Source: Sulfopaludibacter sp035606355
GTDB lineage: Bacteria; Acidobacteriota; Terriglobia; Bryobacterales; Bryobacteraceae
Direction: 5' to 3'
NCBI GenBank assembly: GCA_035606355.1
Contig: DATNFO010000007.1
Span: forward strand, 62,001-126,000
DNA: 64,000 bases
The notes beneath the pieces are model-generated. The model was not told the origin of the DNA. It worked only from the letters and a program-made list of their open reading frames with translations, and did no database searches. The position numbers and the translations under genes are program-made. Shown piece by piece: positions 31,804 to 39,919 of this stretch (position 1 is the first letter of the stretch; every line of letters begins with the position of its first letter).

Positions 31804-34470
31804 ATGGTTCTGAGACGGTTCTTGACCCTGATTTTGTGCGCCGGTGCGCTCGCCGGCGCCGCGGTCCCCACTCCCCAAGAGTTTTTCGGCTTCCGGATGG
31901 GGACCGATAAGAAACTCGCGCGCTACGACAAAATCGCCGAGTACTTTCAAAAGCTCGCGTCCGGCACCGACCGCGTACGATACCGCAACCTCGGCCCGAC
32001 CACGAACGGCAATCCGTTCGTCATGCTGGAAATCAGCTCGCCCGAGAACCTCAAGAACCGTGACCGGCTGATGGGGCTGGAGCGCAAGCTCTACTTCCAG
32101 GGCGGCGCGCCCACGGATGCCGAGCGTGACGAGATCTTTCGTAACGGCAAAGCCGTCGTCATCATCACCAACAATATACACTCCACCGAGATCGGCGCTT
32201 CGCAGATGGCGGTCGAATGCGCGTATCGCATGGCCACCGAAAATTCTCCCGAGGTGCGCAAGATCCTCGACAATGTGATCTTTCTGCTGATCCCGTCACT
32301 CAATCCGGACGGCCAGATTATGGTCACGGACTGGTACAACAAGGTGGTCGACACGCCGTACGAGGCGTCGCCGCTGCCGTATCTGTATCATCCTTACACC
32401 GGGCACGACGACAATCGCGACATGTATCTGTTCTCTCAGAAGGAGAGCCAGATGACGGCGCGCGTGTTGTGGCACGAGTGGTTCCCCTCCATCTGGTTGG
32501 ATGAGCATCAGCAGGGCACCAGCGGGCCGCGTATTTTCACGATGCCTGCCACGGACCCGATCAATCCGAACGTGGATCCGCTGATCTACCGGCTGAACAC
32601 GATTTACGGACAATCGCAGGCGGCGGCGCTGGAAGCCGAGGGCAAGACCGGCATCATTTTCAACGCGACGTATACGAATTTCTGGGAAGGCGCGATGGCG
32701 TGGGCCGGTTGGTGGCACAACCAGGTGGGGCTGCTGACGGAGGTGGCGAGCGCGCGGATCGCAACCCCGACCACGCAGTTGATGGCGCAACCGGGCCGCG
32801 GCGGCGAGCCTGCGCCGGCGGCTCGCAGTGCGGCGACCGGTGCGGCGAATGCCACGACGGACTTCCAGGCCGAACGGCGGCGCGAATTCGATCAGCCGAA
32901 CGCGCCTCTGCCCGCGCCGCGCGACGTGAATCCCAGGACTGAATATCCGCGGCCGTGGTTGGGCGGGAAGTGGAGCCTTCGCGACATCGTCGACTACGAA
33001 ATGACGGCAACGTTCGCGCTGCTGGATGCGGCGGCGGATAATCGCGAGACACTGCTGCGCGAGATTTATCAGGTCAACAAGAACACTCTGGAGGCAGGGA
33101 AGAAGGGCGAACTGGCGTCCGGGCCGAAGGCGTTCGCGGTAATCATTCCGGTGGAGGGGCAGCACGATCCGAATGAGGCGGCTGACCTCATCGATAAGCT
33201 GATGCTCGGGGGCGTGGAGGCGTACCGGGCGAGCGCCGCGTTCGAACAGGATGGAAAGAAGTATGCCGCCGGCACGTACGTGATTCCATTCACTCAGGTG
33301 TTCGCACGGTATGCGAAAGACATGCTGGAGAAGCAGACGTATCCGGAAGTGCGGCGCGCTCCGGGTGCTCCCGCCGAAGCTCCGTACGATGTCTCGGCGT
33401 GGAGTCTCGGCATGCAGTTCGGCGTGGAAACGGACTTTGCCAAGACCGCCCTTCCGGCGGGCTTGCGCACGGAGAAGCTGAATGCGCCGCCGAAACGCAG
33501 CATCGCCGTAAGTACCGAGGGCGGCACGAAGCGCTTCGCATATGACGGCGCAGTGAGCGCGATGATCGTGAACAGGCTGTTAAAGGGCGGCGCGAAAGTC
33601 AGCCTGACGCGACCCGATTCGCACGGCGTTTCGACCGCCATCGCCACGGCGCAGCCGAACGTGTGGAGCAAGGCGGTGGAAGGCATCGAAGTGCGCGATG
33701 CCGGGCCGTCGAAGGCGGCCGCGGGCGAGATTGCTACCGCTCTGTCGCAGCCGCGAGTGGGTCTGTATCAATCGTTCGACCCGAGCATGGATGAGGGCTG
33801 GACGCGCTTCATCCTGGATCAGTACGAGTTTCCATACAGCAAGGTGCACAACGCCGACATTCAGGCCGGGAAACTTCGCGAGAAGTACGACGCGATCGTG
33901 CTGCCGGATCAGCGCGCGAATTCCATCATGCAGGGGCTGGACTTCAAGGGCGTGATCCCGGAGTACCGCGGCGGCATCGGCGAAAAAGGCTGGGAAGCGC
34001 TGCGCGACTTCGTGAGCGATGGTGGCACGCTGGTGGCTATGGGCGAAGCGACAAGCCTGCTACTCGACAAGATGCCGCTCGGCGTGAAGGACCTCAAGAA
34101 GACGTATACGCGCGACCAGCACTTCGCGCCGGGAGCGATCGTCAACCTGCAAGTAGATACCGCTCATCCCATGGGCTACGGTGTGGCGCCGGACACATAC
34201 GGCTATTACATCAACTCGCCGTTCTATCAGTTGACGGAGAGCTTTTCTTCGCAGAAGGTGAGCGTGGTGGCACGGTATCCGAATACTAATGTGAATGCGT
34301 CGGGATGGCTGCGCGGCGAAGACCTGATGGTTGGCCGCGCCGCCGTGGTAGCAATTGAGATGAATCCGGGAAAGGTAGTGCTGTTCGGGATTCGTCCGCA
34401 GCATCGCGCGCAAACGCACGCCACCTTGCCGCTGCTGTTCAACGCGCTGTACTGGTCGGCAGAGAAATAA
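31804..34470 (+). CDS. Exported M14-family zinc carboxypeptidase-like protein
   Basis: An 888-aa secreted protein with signal peptide (RFLTLILCAGALAGA). The M14 domain covers about residues 35-430: GNPFVMLEISSPENLKNRDR, the zinc motif NNIHSTEIGASQ (H126 and E129), FLLIPSLNPDG, and further His in ARVLWHEWFPSIWLDEHQQG that may give the third ligand. The chain then continues for about 450 residues: a helical insert, KFAYDG-like strands and a GATase1-like C-terminal half with EKYDAIVLPDQ, VSDGGTLVAMGEATSLLLDK and KVVLFGIRPQHRAQTHAT. This two-part layout is common in acidobacterial and Bacteroidetes M14 proteins. Likely role: periplasmic peptide hydrolysis. Confidence 0.85.
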   Translation: MVLRRFLTLILCAGALAGAAVPTPQEFFGFRMGTDKKLARYDKIAEYFQKLASGTDRVRYRNLGPTTNGNPFVMLEISSPENLKNRDRLMGLERKLYFQGGAPTDAERDEIFRNGKAVVIITNNIHSTEIGASQMAVECAYRMATENSPEVRKILDNVIFLLIPSLNPDGQIMVTDWYNKVVDTPYEASPLPYLYHPYTGHDDNRDMYLFSQKESQMTARVLWHEWFPSIWLDEHQQGTSGPRIFTMPATDPINPNVDPLIYRLNTIYGQSQAAALEAEGKTGIIFNATYTNFWEGAMAWAGWWHNQVGLLTEVASARIATPTTQLMAQPGRGGEPAPAARSAATGAANATTDFQAERRREFDQPNAPLPAPRDVNPRTEYPRPWLGGKWSLRDIVDYEMTATFALLDAAADNRETLLREIYQVNKNTLEAGKKGELASGPKAFAVIIPVEGQHDPNEAADLIDKLMLGGVEAYRASAAFEQDGKKYAAGTYVIPFTQVFARYAKDMLEKQTYPEVRRAPGAPAEAPYDVSAWSLGMQFGVETDFAKTALPAGLRTEKLNAPPKRSIAVSTEGGTKRFAYDGAVSAMIVNRLLKGGAKVSLTRPDSHGVSTAIATAQPNVWSKAVEGIEVRDAGPSKAAAGEIATALSQPRVGLYQSFDPSMDEGWTRFILDQYEFPYSKVHNADIQAGKLREKYDAIVLPDQRANSIMQGLDFKGVIPEYRGGIGEKGWEALRDFVSDGGTLVAMGEATSLLLDKMPLGVKDLKKTYTRDQHFAPGAIVNLQVDTAHPMGYGVAPDTYGYYINSPFYQLTESFSSQKVSVVARYPNTNVNASGWLRGEDLMVGRAAVVAIEMNPGKVVLFGIRPQHRAQTHATLPLLFNALYWSAEK

Positions 34471-34477
34471 AGTAGCG

Positions 34478-34604
34478 ACGGGACTCCGTCCCGTTGCAGG
34501 CGTGCGCAGCACGCCCAGGCGAGCTCTGCTCGCCGCAACAGGAAAGATTCCTGTTGCCACGTGCCGACAGGAATCCTTCCTGTCGGAGGCGTGCGCAGCA
34601 CGCC
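34478..34604. repeat. Cluster of six short palindromes (REP-like)
   Basis: Six hairpins lie side by side: 34478-34494, 34499-34515 (GGCGTGC/GCACGCC), 34518-34534 (GGCGAGC/GCTCGCC), 34536-34556 (CAACAGGAA/TTCCTGTTG), 34564-34586 (CCGACAGGAA/TTCCTGTCGG) and 34588-34604, which repeats the second. Similar units occur at 12971-13010 and 31766-31778. The cluster fills the gap between the M14 gene and the blaI promoter. Confidence 0.7.
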
Positions 34605-34618
34605 CGCAGCCTTTTCGC

Positions 34619-34654
34619 TTGACATACGAAGAGCTTACTAGTAAGCTCTTCGTA
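34619..34654 (+). promoter_or_regulatory. blaI promoter (TTGACA) covered by a perfect 30-bp palindrome
   Basis: A consensus -35 TTGACA (34619-34624) is followed 17 bases later by a -10-like TAAGCT (34642-34647). Bases 34625-34654 form a perfect 30-bp palindrome with half-site TACGAAGAGCTTACT and its complement, covering the spacer and -10 region and ending one base before the ATG at 34656. This is the expected position for a BlaI/MecI dimer operator controlling its own operon. The transcript start would fall at the start codon, so the mRNA is probably leaderless. Confidence 0.75.
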
Positions 34655-34655
34655 G

Positions 34656-35051
34656 ATGCCGCCCAAACCTTCCCATCTTCCCCGGCCGACCGATTCGGAG
34701 CTCGAAATTCTCACCGTGCTCTGGAGCCGCGGCCCGAGCACCGTTCGCGACGTGCACGAAACTATCGTGCAGTCGCGGCCTGCGCAATACACGACCGTTC
34801 TCAAGCTTCTGCAGATCATGGCGGAGAAGGGGCTGGTGCGCCGCGACGAGAAACAGCGCGCGCATGTTTACGAAGCCAGCCGTCCGCGGGAAGAGACTCA
34901 GCGCCAGCTTGCCGGGGACCTGTTGCAGCGCGCTTTCGGCGGGTCGGCCAAGAGCCTGATGATGGGTGCGCTTTCTGCGCGCAAGGCAAGTAAGAAGGAA
35001 CTGGCGGAACTCAAGAAGTTTCTCGAAGAGTACGAGGGGGAATCCCGATGA
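34656..35051 (+). CDS. BlaI/MecI-family transcriptional repressor
   Basis: A 131-aa winged-helix repressor: LPRPTDSELEILTVLWSRGP then STVRDVHETIVQSRPAQYTT, VLKLLQIMAEKGLVRRDEKQ and RAHVYEASRPREETQRQLAG, with a C-terminal helical dimerisation region (LLQRAFGGSAKSLMMGALSA then KASKKELAELKKFLEEYEG). In other bacteria BlaI binds inverted repeats and is cleaved when an M56 membrane protease senses a signal. The protease gene overlaps its 3' end by four bases. The palindrome at 34625-34654 is the likely operator. Confidence 0.9.
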   Translation: MPPKPSHLPRPTDSELEILTVLWSRGPSTVRDVHETIVQSRPAQYTTVLKLLQIMAEKGLVRRDEKQRAHVYEASRPREETQRQLAGDLLQRAFGGSAKSLMMGALSARKASKKELAELKKFLEEYEGESR

Positions 35052-36883
35052 ACGCGATTCAACTGTGGATGCATACGCCCGCCGCTGCCGTTGTGGGCTG
35101 GACCTTGATTCACTTTCTCTGGCAGGGGGCGGCGATCGCTCTGCTGCTCGCCGCGGCCATGGCGGTTTTGCGCGATTCTCGAGCGCGCTATGGCGCCGCG
35201 TGCGCTGCGCTGGCCGCCATGATTGCGGCGCCGGCCATCACGCTCGCGCTGTTATGGCCATCGGCGGCCGCGGTCGCCGTTCCGCTTACCCGGCGATTCG
35301 CCATCAACTGGTTTGCGGTCGCCGCCGACGATGCACCCCTCCGCCTCAGCGCGCCCTGGTATGCCTGGATCGCGCCGTGCTGGTTCGTGGGCGCACTGGC
35401 CGTCTGCGCCTGGCGTGCGGCGGGCTGGTACGCAGCACACGGTCTGCGAACGCGTGGCGTTTGTGCGATTTCGCCTCAGTGGCAGTCGCGCGTTGCGGTG
35501 CTCGCCGGAGAACTGCGCGTGACGCGGCCGGTGAGGCTGCTCGAATCCTGCCTGGCGGAAGTGCCGGTAGCGATCGGTTGGCTGCGGCCGGTGATTCTGC
35601 TGCCGGTCGGCCTCGCCGCGGGATTGCGCGCGGAGCAGGTCGAAGCCTTGCTCCTCCACGAGCTGGCGCACATACGCCGCTGCGACTATCTGGTGAACCT
35701 GCTACAGACGGCCATCGAGAGCGTTCTGTTTTATCACCCTGCCGTGTGGTGGGTTTCGAACGCGATCCGCGCGGAGCGAGAGAATTGCTGCGACGATCTG
35801 GTGGTGCGCGTTCACGGCGATGCCCGTGCATATGCCGCGACTCTCGCGACCCTGGAGACGGCACGGTGCCGGGCGCCTCTGCCGGCTGTCTCAGCTAACG
35901 GCGGCCGTCTTATCGACCGCGTTCGCCGTTTGACGAATCCCGCGCAGAGCGGTGTCTCGGCCGCGCCGGTGGTCACCGGCCTTGTTGCCCTGGCGACCAT
36001 TGTAGCCGCGTTGGTGGTTTGGCCCTCGCATCGTGCCACCGCGGCCACGCCTCAGGATCCTGCGGCGCCTCAACGTGCGGCTGCCGCTCAGCCACAGCCG
36101 CGCGCAGGCAAGGTCCGGCGACCCGAGGCCGTGCCGGTTTTGGCGCAAGTGGGGGAGTCCACCCTTACTATTCCGGAGCGCTACCGCAAGTGGCTGACGC
36201 AGGACGTAGCGTACATCATCTCCGATGTCGAACGCAGCACCTTCGAAACGCTGCGCAGCGACTCGGAGCGCGAGCACTTCATCGAGCAGTTTTGGGAGCG
36301 CCGTGACCCCACGCCGGGTACGCCCGAGAACGAATACAAAGAGGAGCACTACCGCCGCATCGCGTACACAAATCAACATTTCGGCGCGCCCTCGGGCTTG
36401 GCGGGTTGGAAGACGGATCGCGGCCGGATCTATATCACCTACGGTCCACCGGATCAGATCGAAGCGCACCCCAACAACGTTCCGCCGTCGCAGCAATGGC
36501 TCTACAAATTCATCGAGGGTATAGGTCAGAACGTCATCATTGAGTTCACGGGTGACGACTATCGAATGACGATGGATCCGTCGGTTGCTCATAACGTGTT
36601 CTTCTCCACCGGGAACGGTCCGCGCGTGATCGTGGAGGTGCAGCCGGATCGCAGCGTAGTGATCTCGGTGCCGCTCGCCCAGGAGAGTTCGCCGTACGTT
36701 CTGCGCGGCGATGTCACCACGGCACGCGGCCCAATCGTCAGCACGTTTGAGGATGTCGCGGTCGGGTCGGGCTTCAAGAAGACGTTGGGCCCGCTTCAAC
36801 CCGGCGATTACGACATGCAGTTTGCAACGAAAAATACGCGCGGAGAGCGCACCTCCTCGCACGTAACGTTTACGGTCCGGTAG
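35048..36883 (+). CDS. M56 (BlaR1/MecR1-like) membrane protease with C-terminal GWxTD domain
   Basis: A 611-aa protein. Residues 1-320 hold four membrane segments (VVGWTLIHFLWQGAAIALLL, ACAALAAMIAAPAITLALLW, WYAWIAPCWFVGALAVCAWR, APVVTGLVALATIVAALVVW) and the M56 zinc site HELAHIRRCDY (residues 204-208) with a downstream acidic motif RAERENCCDD. Instead of a penicillin-binding sensor, residues about 370-500 form a GWxTD domain: PERYRKWLTQDVAYIISDVE, EHFIEQFWERRDPTPGTPEN, and GWKTDRGRIYITYGPPDQ. The C-terminal ~100 residues are a beta-sandwich. By analogy it would cleave BlaI when the GWxTD portion senses an envelope signal; the signal is unknown. Confidence 0.85.
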   Translation: MNAIQLWMHTPAAAVVGWTLIHFLWQGAAIALLLAAAMAVLRDSRARYGAACAALAAMIAAPAITLALLWPSAAAVAVPLTRRFAINWFAVAADDAPLRLSAPWYAWIAPCWFVGALAVCAWRAAGWYAAHGLRTRGVCAISPQWQSRVAVLAGELRVTRPVRLLESCLAEVPVAIGWLRPVILLPVGLAAGLRAEQVEALLLHELAHIRRCDYLVNLLQTAIESVLFYHPAVWWVSNAIRAERENCCDDLVVRVHGDARAYAATLATLETARCRAPLPAVSANGGRLIDRVRRLTNPAQSGVSAAPVVTGLVALATIVAALVVWPSHRATAATPQDPAAPQRAAAAQPQPRAGKVRRPEAVPVLAQVGESTLTIPERYRKWLTQDVAYIISDVERSTFETLRSDSEREHFIEQFWERRDPTPGTPENEYKEEHYRRIAYTNQHFGAPSGLAGWKTDRGRIYITYGPPDQIEAHPNNVPPSQQWLYKFIEGIGQNVIIEFTGDDYRMTMDPSVAHNVFFSTGNGPRVIVEVQPDRSVVISVPLAQESSPYVLRGDVTTARGPIVSTFEDVAVGSGFKKTLGPLQPGDYDMQFATKNTRGERTSSHVTFTVR

Positions 36884-36907
36884 TCCGCGCGAGCCGGCGA
36901 AACGTTG

Positions 36908-36913
36908 TAGCGT
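36908..36913 (+). promoter_or_regulatory. -10-like box TAGCGT, 7 nt before the 36921 start
   Basis: TAGCGT lies seven bases before the ATG at 36921 in a gap of 37 bases after the M56 gene. It fits the TAnnnT pattern of the other boxes, but it is weak as a -10 and could be read through from the upstream operon. Confidence 0.25.
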
Positions 36914-36920
36914 AGTAGTA

Positions 36921-39908
36921 ATGCGCCGCCGGCTCCTTCCCCTGGTTTTCGTGTGTCTAGCGCCCGCGGCTGCGCAGCAGTTGGCAACGCTATACGGGCG
37001 TGTGCTGGACCCCTCGGACGCCGGAATTCAGAACGCGTCGGTAGCCATCGTCAACGAAGACACCGGCTTCCGCCGCATGCTGGAATCGGACAGCGAGGGC
37101 AGCTATTCGGCCGGTTCCCTGCAACCGGGCTCGTATAAAGTCACGGTCACGAAAGAGGGCTTCCGAAGAGTCATCCGCTTCGGCGTGGCGCTCTCCGCCG
37201 GCTTTGCGACGCGCGCCGATTTCAGCCTTCCCGTGGGCAGCATGATGGAGAGCATCACCGTGCACGGCACCGCGCCCCTCCTGGATAGCGAGGACGCCAC
37301 GCTTGCTGTAGACTTCGACCGCGAACAGATGCAGCGCATCCCGATCAACGGTGGAGGTCTGCTGGGCCTTCTCGACATTGTGCCGGGAACGGTGGTGACG
37401 CCCGCGACGCGCGGCGAAGCGGGCCAGTTTTCGACGAACGGGCAGCGCGCCAACACGAATTACTTCACCGTGGATGGCGTCAGCGCGAATAACGGCGTGA
37501 CCGCGGGAGGCCTGCCGGCGCAATCGACGGGCGGCACATTGCCGGCCGTGAGCGCCTTCGGCAGCCTGGATTCCCTCATCTCCACCAGCGCCGTGCAGGA
37601 CATGCGCGTCCAGACATCCAGCAGCATTGCCGAATTCGGGAGGCTGCCCGGCGCCAGCGTCGAACTGGTGAGCCAGTCCGGCAGCAACGAATTCCGCGGC
37701 GCGACGTCGTATCGCTTCCGCAACGAACTGGGCAGCGCCAATAACTGGTTCGGCAACGAAGCCAGGTTCGGGCGGCTTCCGCTGCGGTTGAACGATCTCA
37801 CTCAGACATTCGGCGGTCCCGTGCGGCGGAATCGCGCGTTCTTCTTTCTCAGCTACGAATTCATCGACTTGGTGCAGCCGTTCGTCTGGACGCAGTCTGT
37901 GCCAGGCGTTGCGATACGGCAAGTGGCTGCGGATTGGGCTCAGCCGGTACTCGCGCTGTTTCCGCTGTCGGACCGCACTCCCACCTCGGGCGGATACGGA
38001 TTGTGGACCGGCGGCACGTCGCGTCCGGCGGGTCTCAACGCCGGAAGCGTACGTTTCGATCGCGCCCTCACAAACCGCCTGACGCTCTTCGGACGGTACA
38101 ACGACGCGCCTTCCGCTAACCAGTTCGGCTCCATCGACGTGGATCATATCGAGTTGGGGGCGCGCAGCCTGACGCTAGGAGCGGATGCGCGTCCGGCTGC
38201 GGATCTGGTGTTCGATACGCGCGTGAATGAATCCGAATCCACCGCGCATTCCGTGTGGACAGCGCCCGGCGCGGGCGCCGCGAACTGCGATCTGCTTCCG
38301 CTCGCCATCGTCTTTGTCGGCGGCAGCGCCAAGTGCGATACGCTGGTGCGATTTACCATCGCCGGGTCAGGACAACTGATTTCAGGACGCGAGGGCGATC
38401 GCTGGCAGCGGCAGTTTCAAGCTGTGCAGACCGCGAACTGGCGGCATCGCGGACACTCGTTTGGGTTTGGCGCGGATTACCGGCTGATTACCGGCGTTCG
38501 CCGTGACGTCGCGGGCACCCTCGGGGTCATCGCGGATCAACTTTCGGATCTCCTCTCGTCCAGTAAGGTCTGGCAGAGCAGCAGCGCGCCGATCAGCCAG
38601 ACAGCGCGTGTGCAGGAACTTTCGTTGTGGCTGCAGGACACCTGGCAGATCTCCCACCGGCTCACGCTGGCCATGGGTTTGCGCTGGGAGTATAGCCCGG
38701 CGCCGGTGCCGCCGATTGCAGTGAACTTTTTCAACGCGGACGTACTCGGGTTGGTGCCGGCGCGGCAGCCGTTATGGCCTACGTCCGACACGGATTTGGC
38801 GCCAAGGCTTGGGCTGGCATGGCGTCTCGATAAAGCCGGCGGTACGGTTCTGCGCGCCGGCGGCGGCCTGTACTACGACTCCAGCATGAGCATCGCCTCC
38901 GATTTTCTCAATGGCGGGCCGCTCGGTGTCGCTCAGTTCAACAGCGACCGTAACGGCATATTCCGTAGCGTTCTGGATTTCGCCTTCATGCCGAATCTGC
39001 GGCTGCCGCGAGTGACGGAGTGGAATGCATCGTTAGAGCGAGCGGTCACAGAGCACGATTTGGTGTCGCTGGCTTATGCGGGCGCCGAAGGCCATCTGCT
39101 GATCCGCCGCGAGATCGGCGGCAACGGCTATAGCGCCACCTCGTGGCCGGTGCTCACCACGAACGAAGGATCGTCGAACTATCACTCGCTCCAGGCGCAA
39201 TACCGGCGGCGGCTGGCGGCAGGACTGGAAGCGCAGTTTTCCTACACTTGGGCGCACTCGATCGATAACGGGTCCAGCGATGCATATCTCTTCTGGGCGG
39301 GCTCGGGAATGAACGCGCGGAGCGACCGCGGAAGCAGCGATTTTGATTTGCGGCACACCTTCAACGCGTCGGCGAGCTATGAGTTTCACGGACCACTGCA
39401 CGGATGGACGGTCGCCGGAGTGTTGCGGCAGCGCGCCGGATTTCCGGTGAACGTGCAGCAAAGCGAGGAGTACACCGGTATTGCGCTCAGCGATGCGTTC
39501 CGCCCGGATCTTGTGTTCACCCAGCCTGTCTGGATCGGCGATCCGAATGTGCCGGGAGGCCGCCGCATCAATCCAGCGGCGTTTTCCGCGCGTCCCCCGG
39601 CGGTGGAGGGCAACCTCGGAAGAAATGCGATCGCCGGATTCGGAATGTGGCAACTGGATACGGCATTGACGCGGGAATTCCGGTGGAAAGACCGAAAAAG
39701 CCTTCAAATCCGGCTGGAGAGCTTCAATCTCTTCAATCATCCGAACTTCGCCGATCCGGTGAGTTTCATGGATAATCCGCTGTTTGGGCAAGCGCCGTCC
39801 ATGCTGAATCTCATGCTGGGGACAGGGAGTCCGGGAAGTGGGCTCTCGCCGGTGCTGCAGTCGGGAGGTCCGAGAGAGTTTCAGGGCGCGGTGCGGTTCC
39901 GATTCTGA
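36921..39908 (+). CDS. TonB-dependent receptor (Oar-like) with carboxypeptidase-regulatory-like N-terminus
   Basis: A 995-aa outer-membrane protein with signal peptide (LLPLVFVCLAPAAAQ). Residues about 20-115 form the regulatory-like beta-sandwich (TLYGRVLDPSDAGIQNASVA, DSEGSYSAGSLQPGSYKVTV). A plug follows (ITVHGTAPLLDSEDATLAVD, QFSTNGQRANTNYFTVDGVS) and then a long beta-barrel with many alternating strands (VELVSQSGSNEFRGATSYRF, FGGPVRRNRAFFFLSYEF, WNASLERAVTEHDLVSLAYA). The C-terminal residue is Phe (AVRFRF), typical for barrel assembly. The substrate cannot be predicted; Oar-type receptors are abundant in this lineage and usually bind polymers or peptides. It follows the M56 gene by 37 bases. 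Confidence 0.85.
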   Translation: MRRRLLPLVFVCLAPAAAQQLATLYGRVLDPSDAGIQNASVAIVNEDTGFRRMLESDSEGSYSAGSLQPGSYKVTVTKEGFRRVIRFGVALSAGFATRADFSLPVGSMMESITVHGTAPLLDSEDATLAVDFDREQMQRIPINGGGLLGLLDIVPGTVVTPATRGEAGQFSTNGQRANTNYFTVDGVSANNGVTAGGLPAQSTGGTLPAVSAFGSLDSLISTSAVQDMRVQTSSSIAEFGRLPGASVELVSQSGSNEFRGATSYRFRNELGSANNWFGNEARFGRLPLRLNDLTQTFGGPVRRNRAFFFLSYEFIDLVQPFVWTQSVPGVAIRQVAADWAQPVLALFPLSDRTPTSGGYGLWTGGTSRPAGLNAGSVRFDRALTNRLTLFGRYNDAPSANQFGSIDVDHIELGARSLTLGADARPAADLVFDTRVNESESTAHSVWTAPGAGAANCDLLPLAIVFVGGSAKCDTLVRFTIAGSGQLISGREGDRWQRQFQAVQTANWRHRGHSFGFGADYRLITGVRRDVAGTLGVIADQLSDLLSSSKVWQSSSAPISQTARVQELSLWLQDTWQISHRLTLAMGLRWEYSPAPVPPIAVNFFNADVLGLVPARQPLWPTSDTDLAPRLGLAWRLDKAGGTVLRAGGGLYYDSSMSIASDFLNGGPLGVAQFNSDRNGIFRSVLDFAFMPNLRLPRVTEWNASLERAVTEHDLVSLAYAGAEGHLLIRREIGGNGYSATSWPVLTTNEGSSNYHSLQAQYRRRLAAGLEAQFSYTWAHSIDNGSSDAYLFWAGSGMNARSDRGSSDFDLRHTFNASASYEFHGPLHGWTVAGVLRQRAGFPVNVQQSEEYTGIALSDAFRPDLVFTQPVWIGDPNVPGGRRINPAAFSARPPAVEGNLGRNAIAGFGMWQLDTALTREFRWKDRKSLQIRLESFNLFNHPNFADPVSFMDNPLFGQAPSMLNLMLGTGSPGSGLSPVLQSGGPREFQGAVRFRF

Positions 39909-39919
39909 AACTTCGTGGC

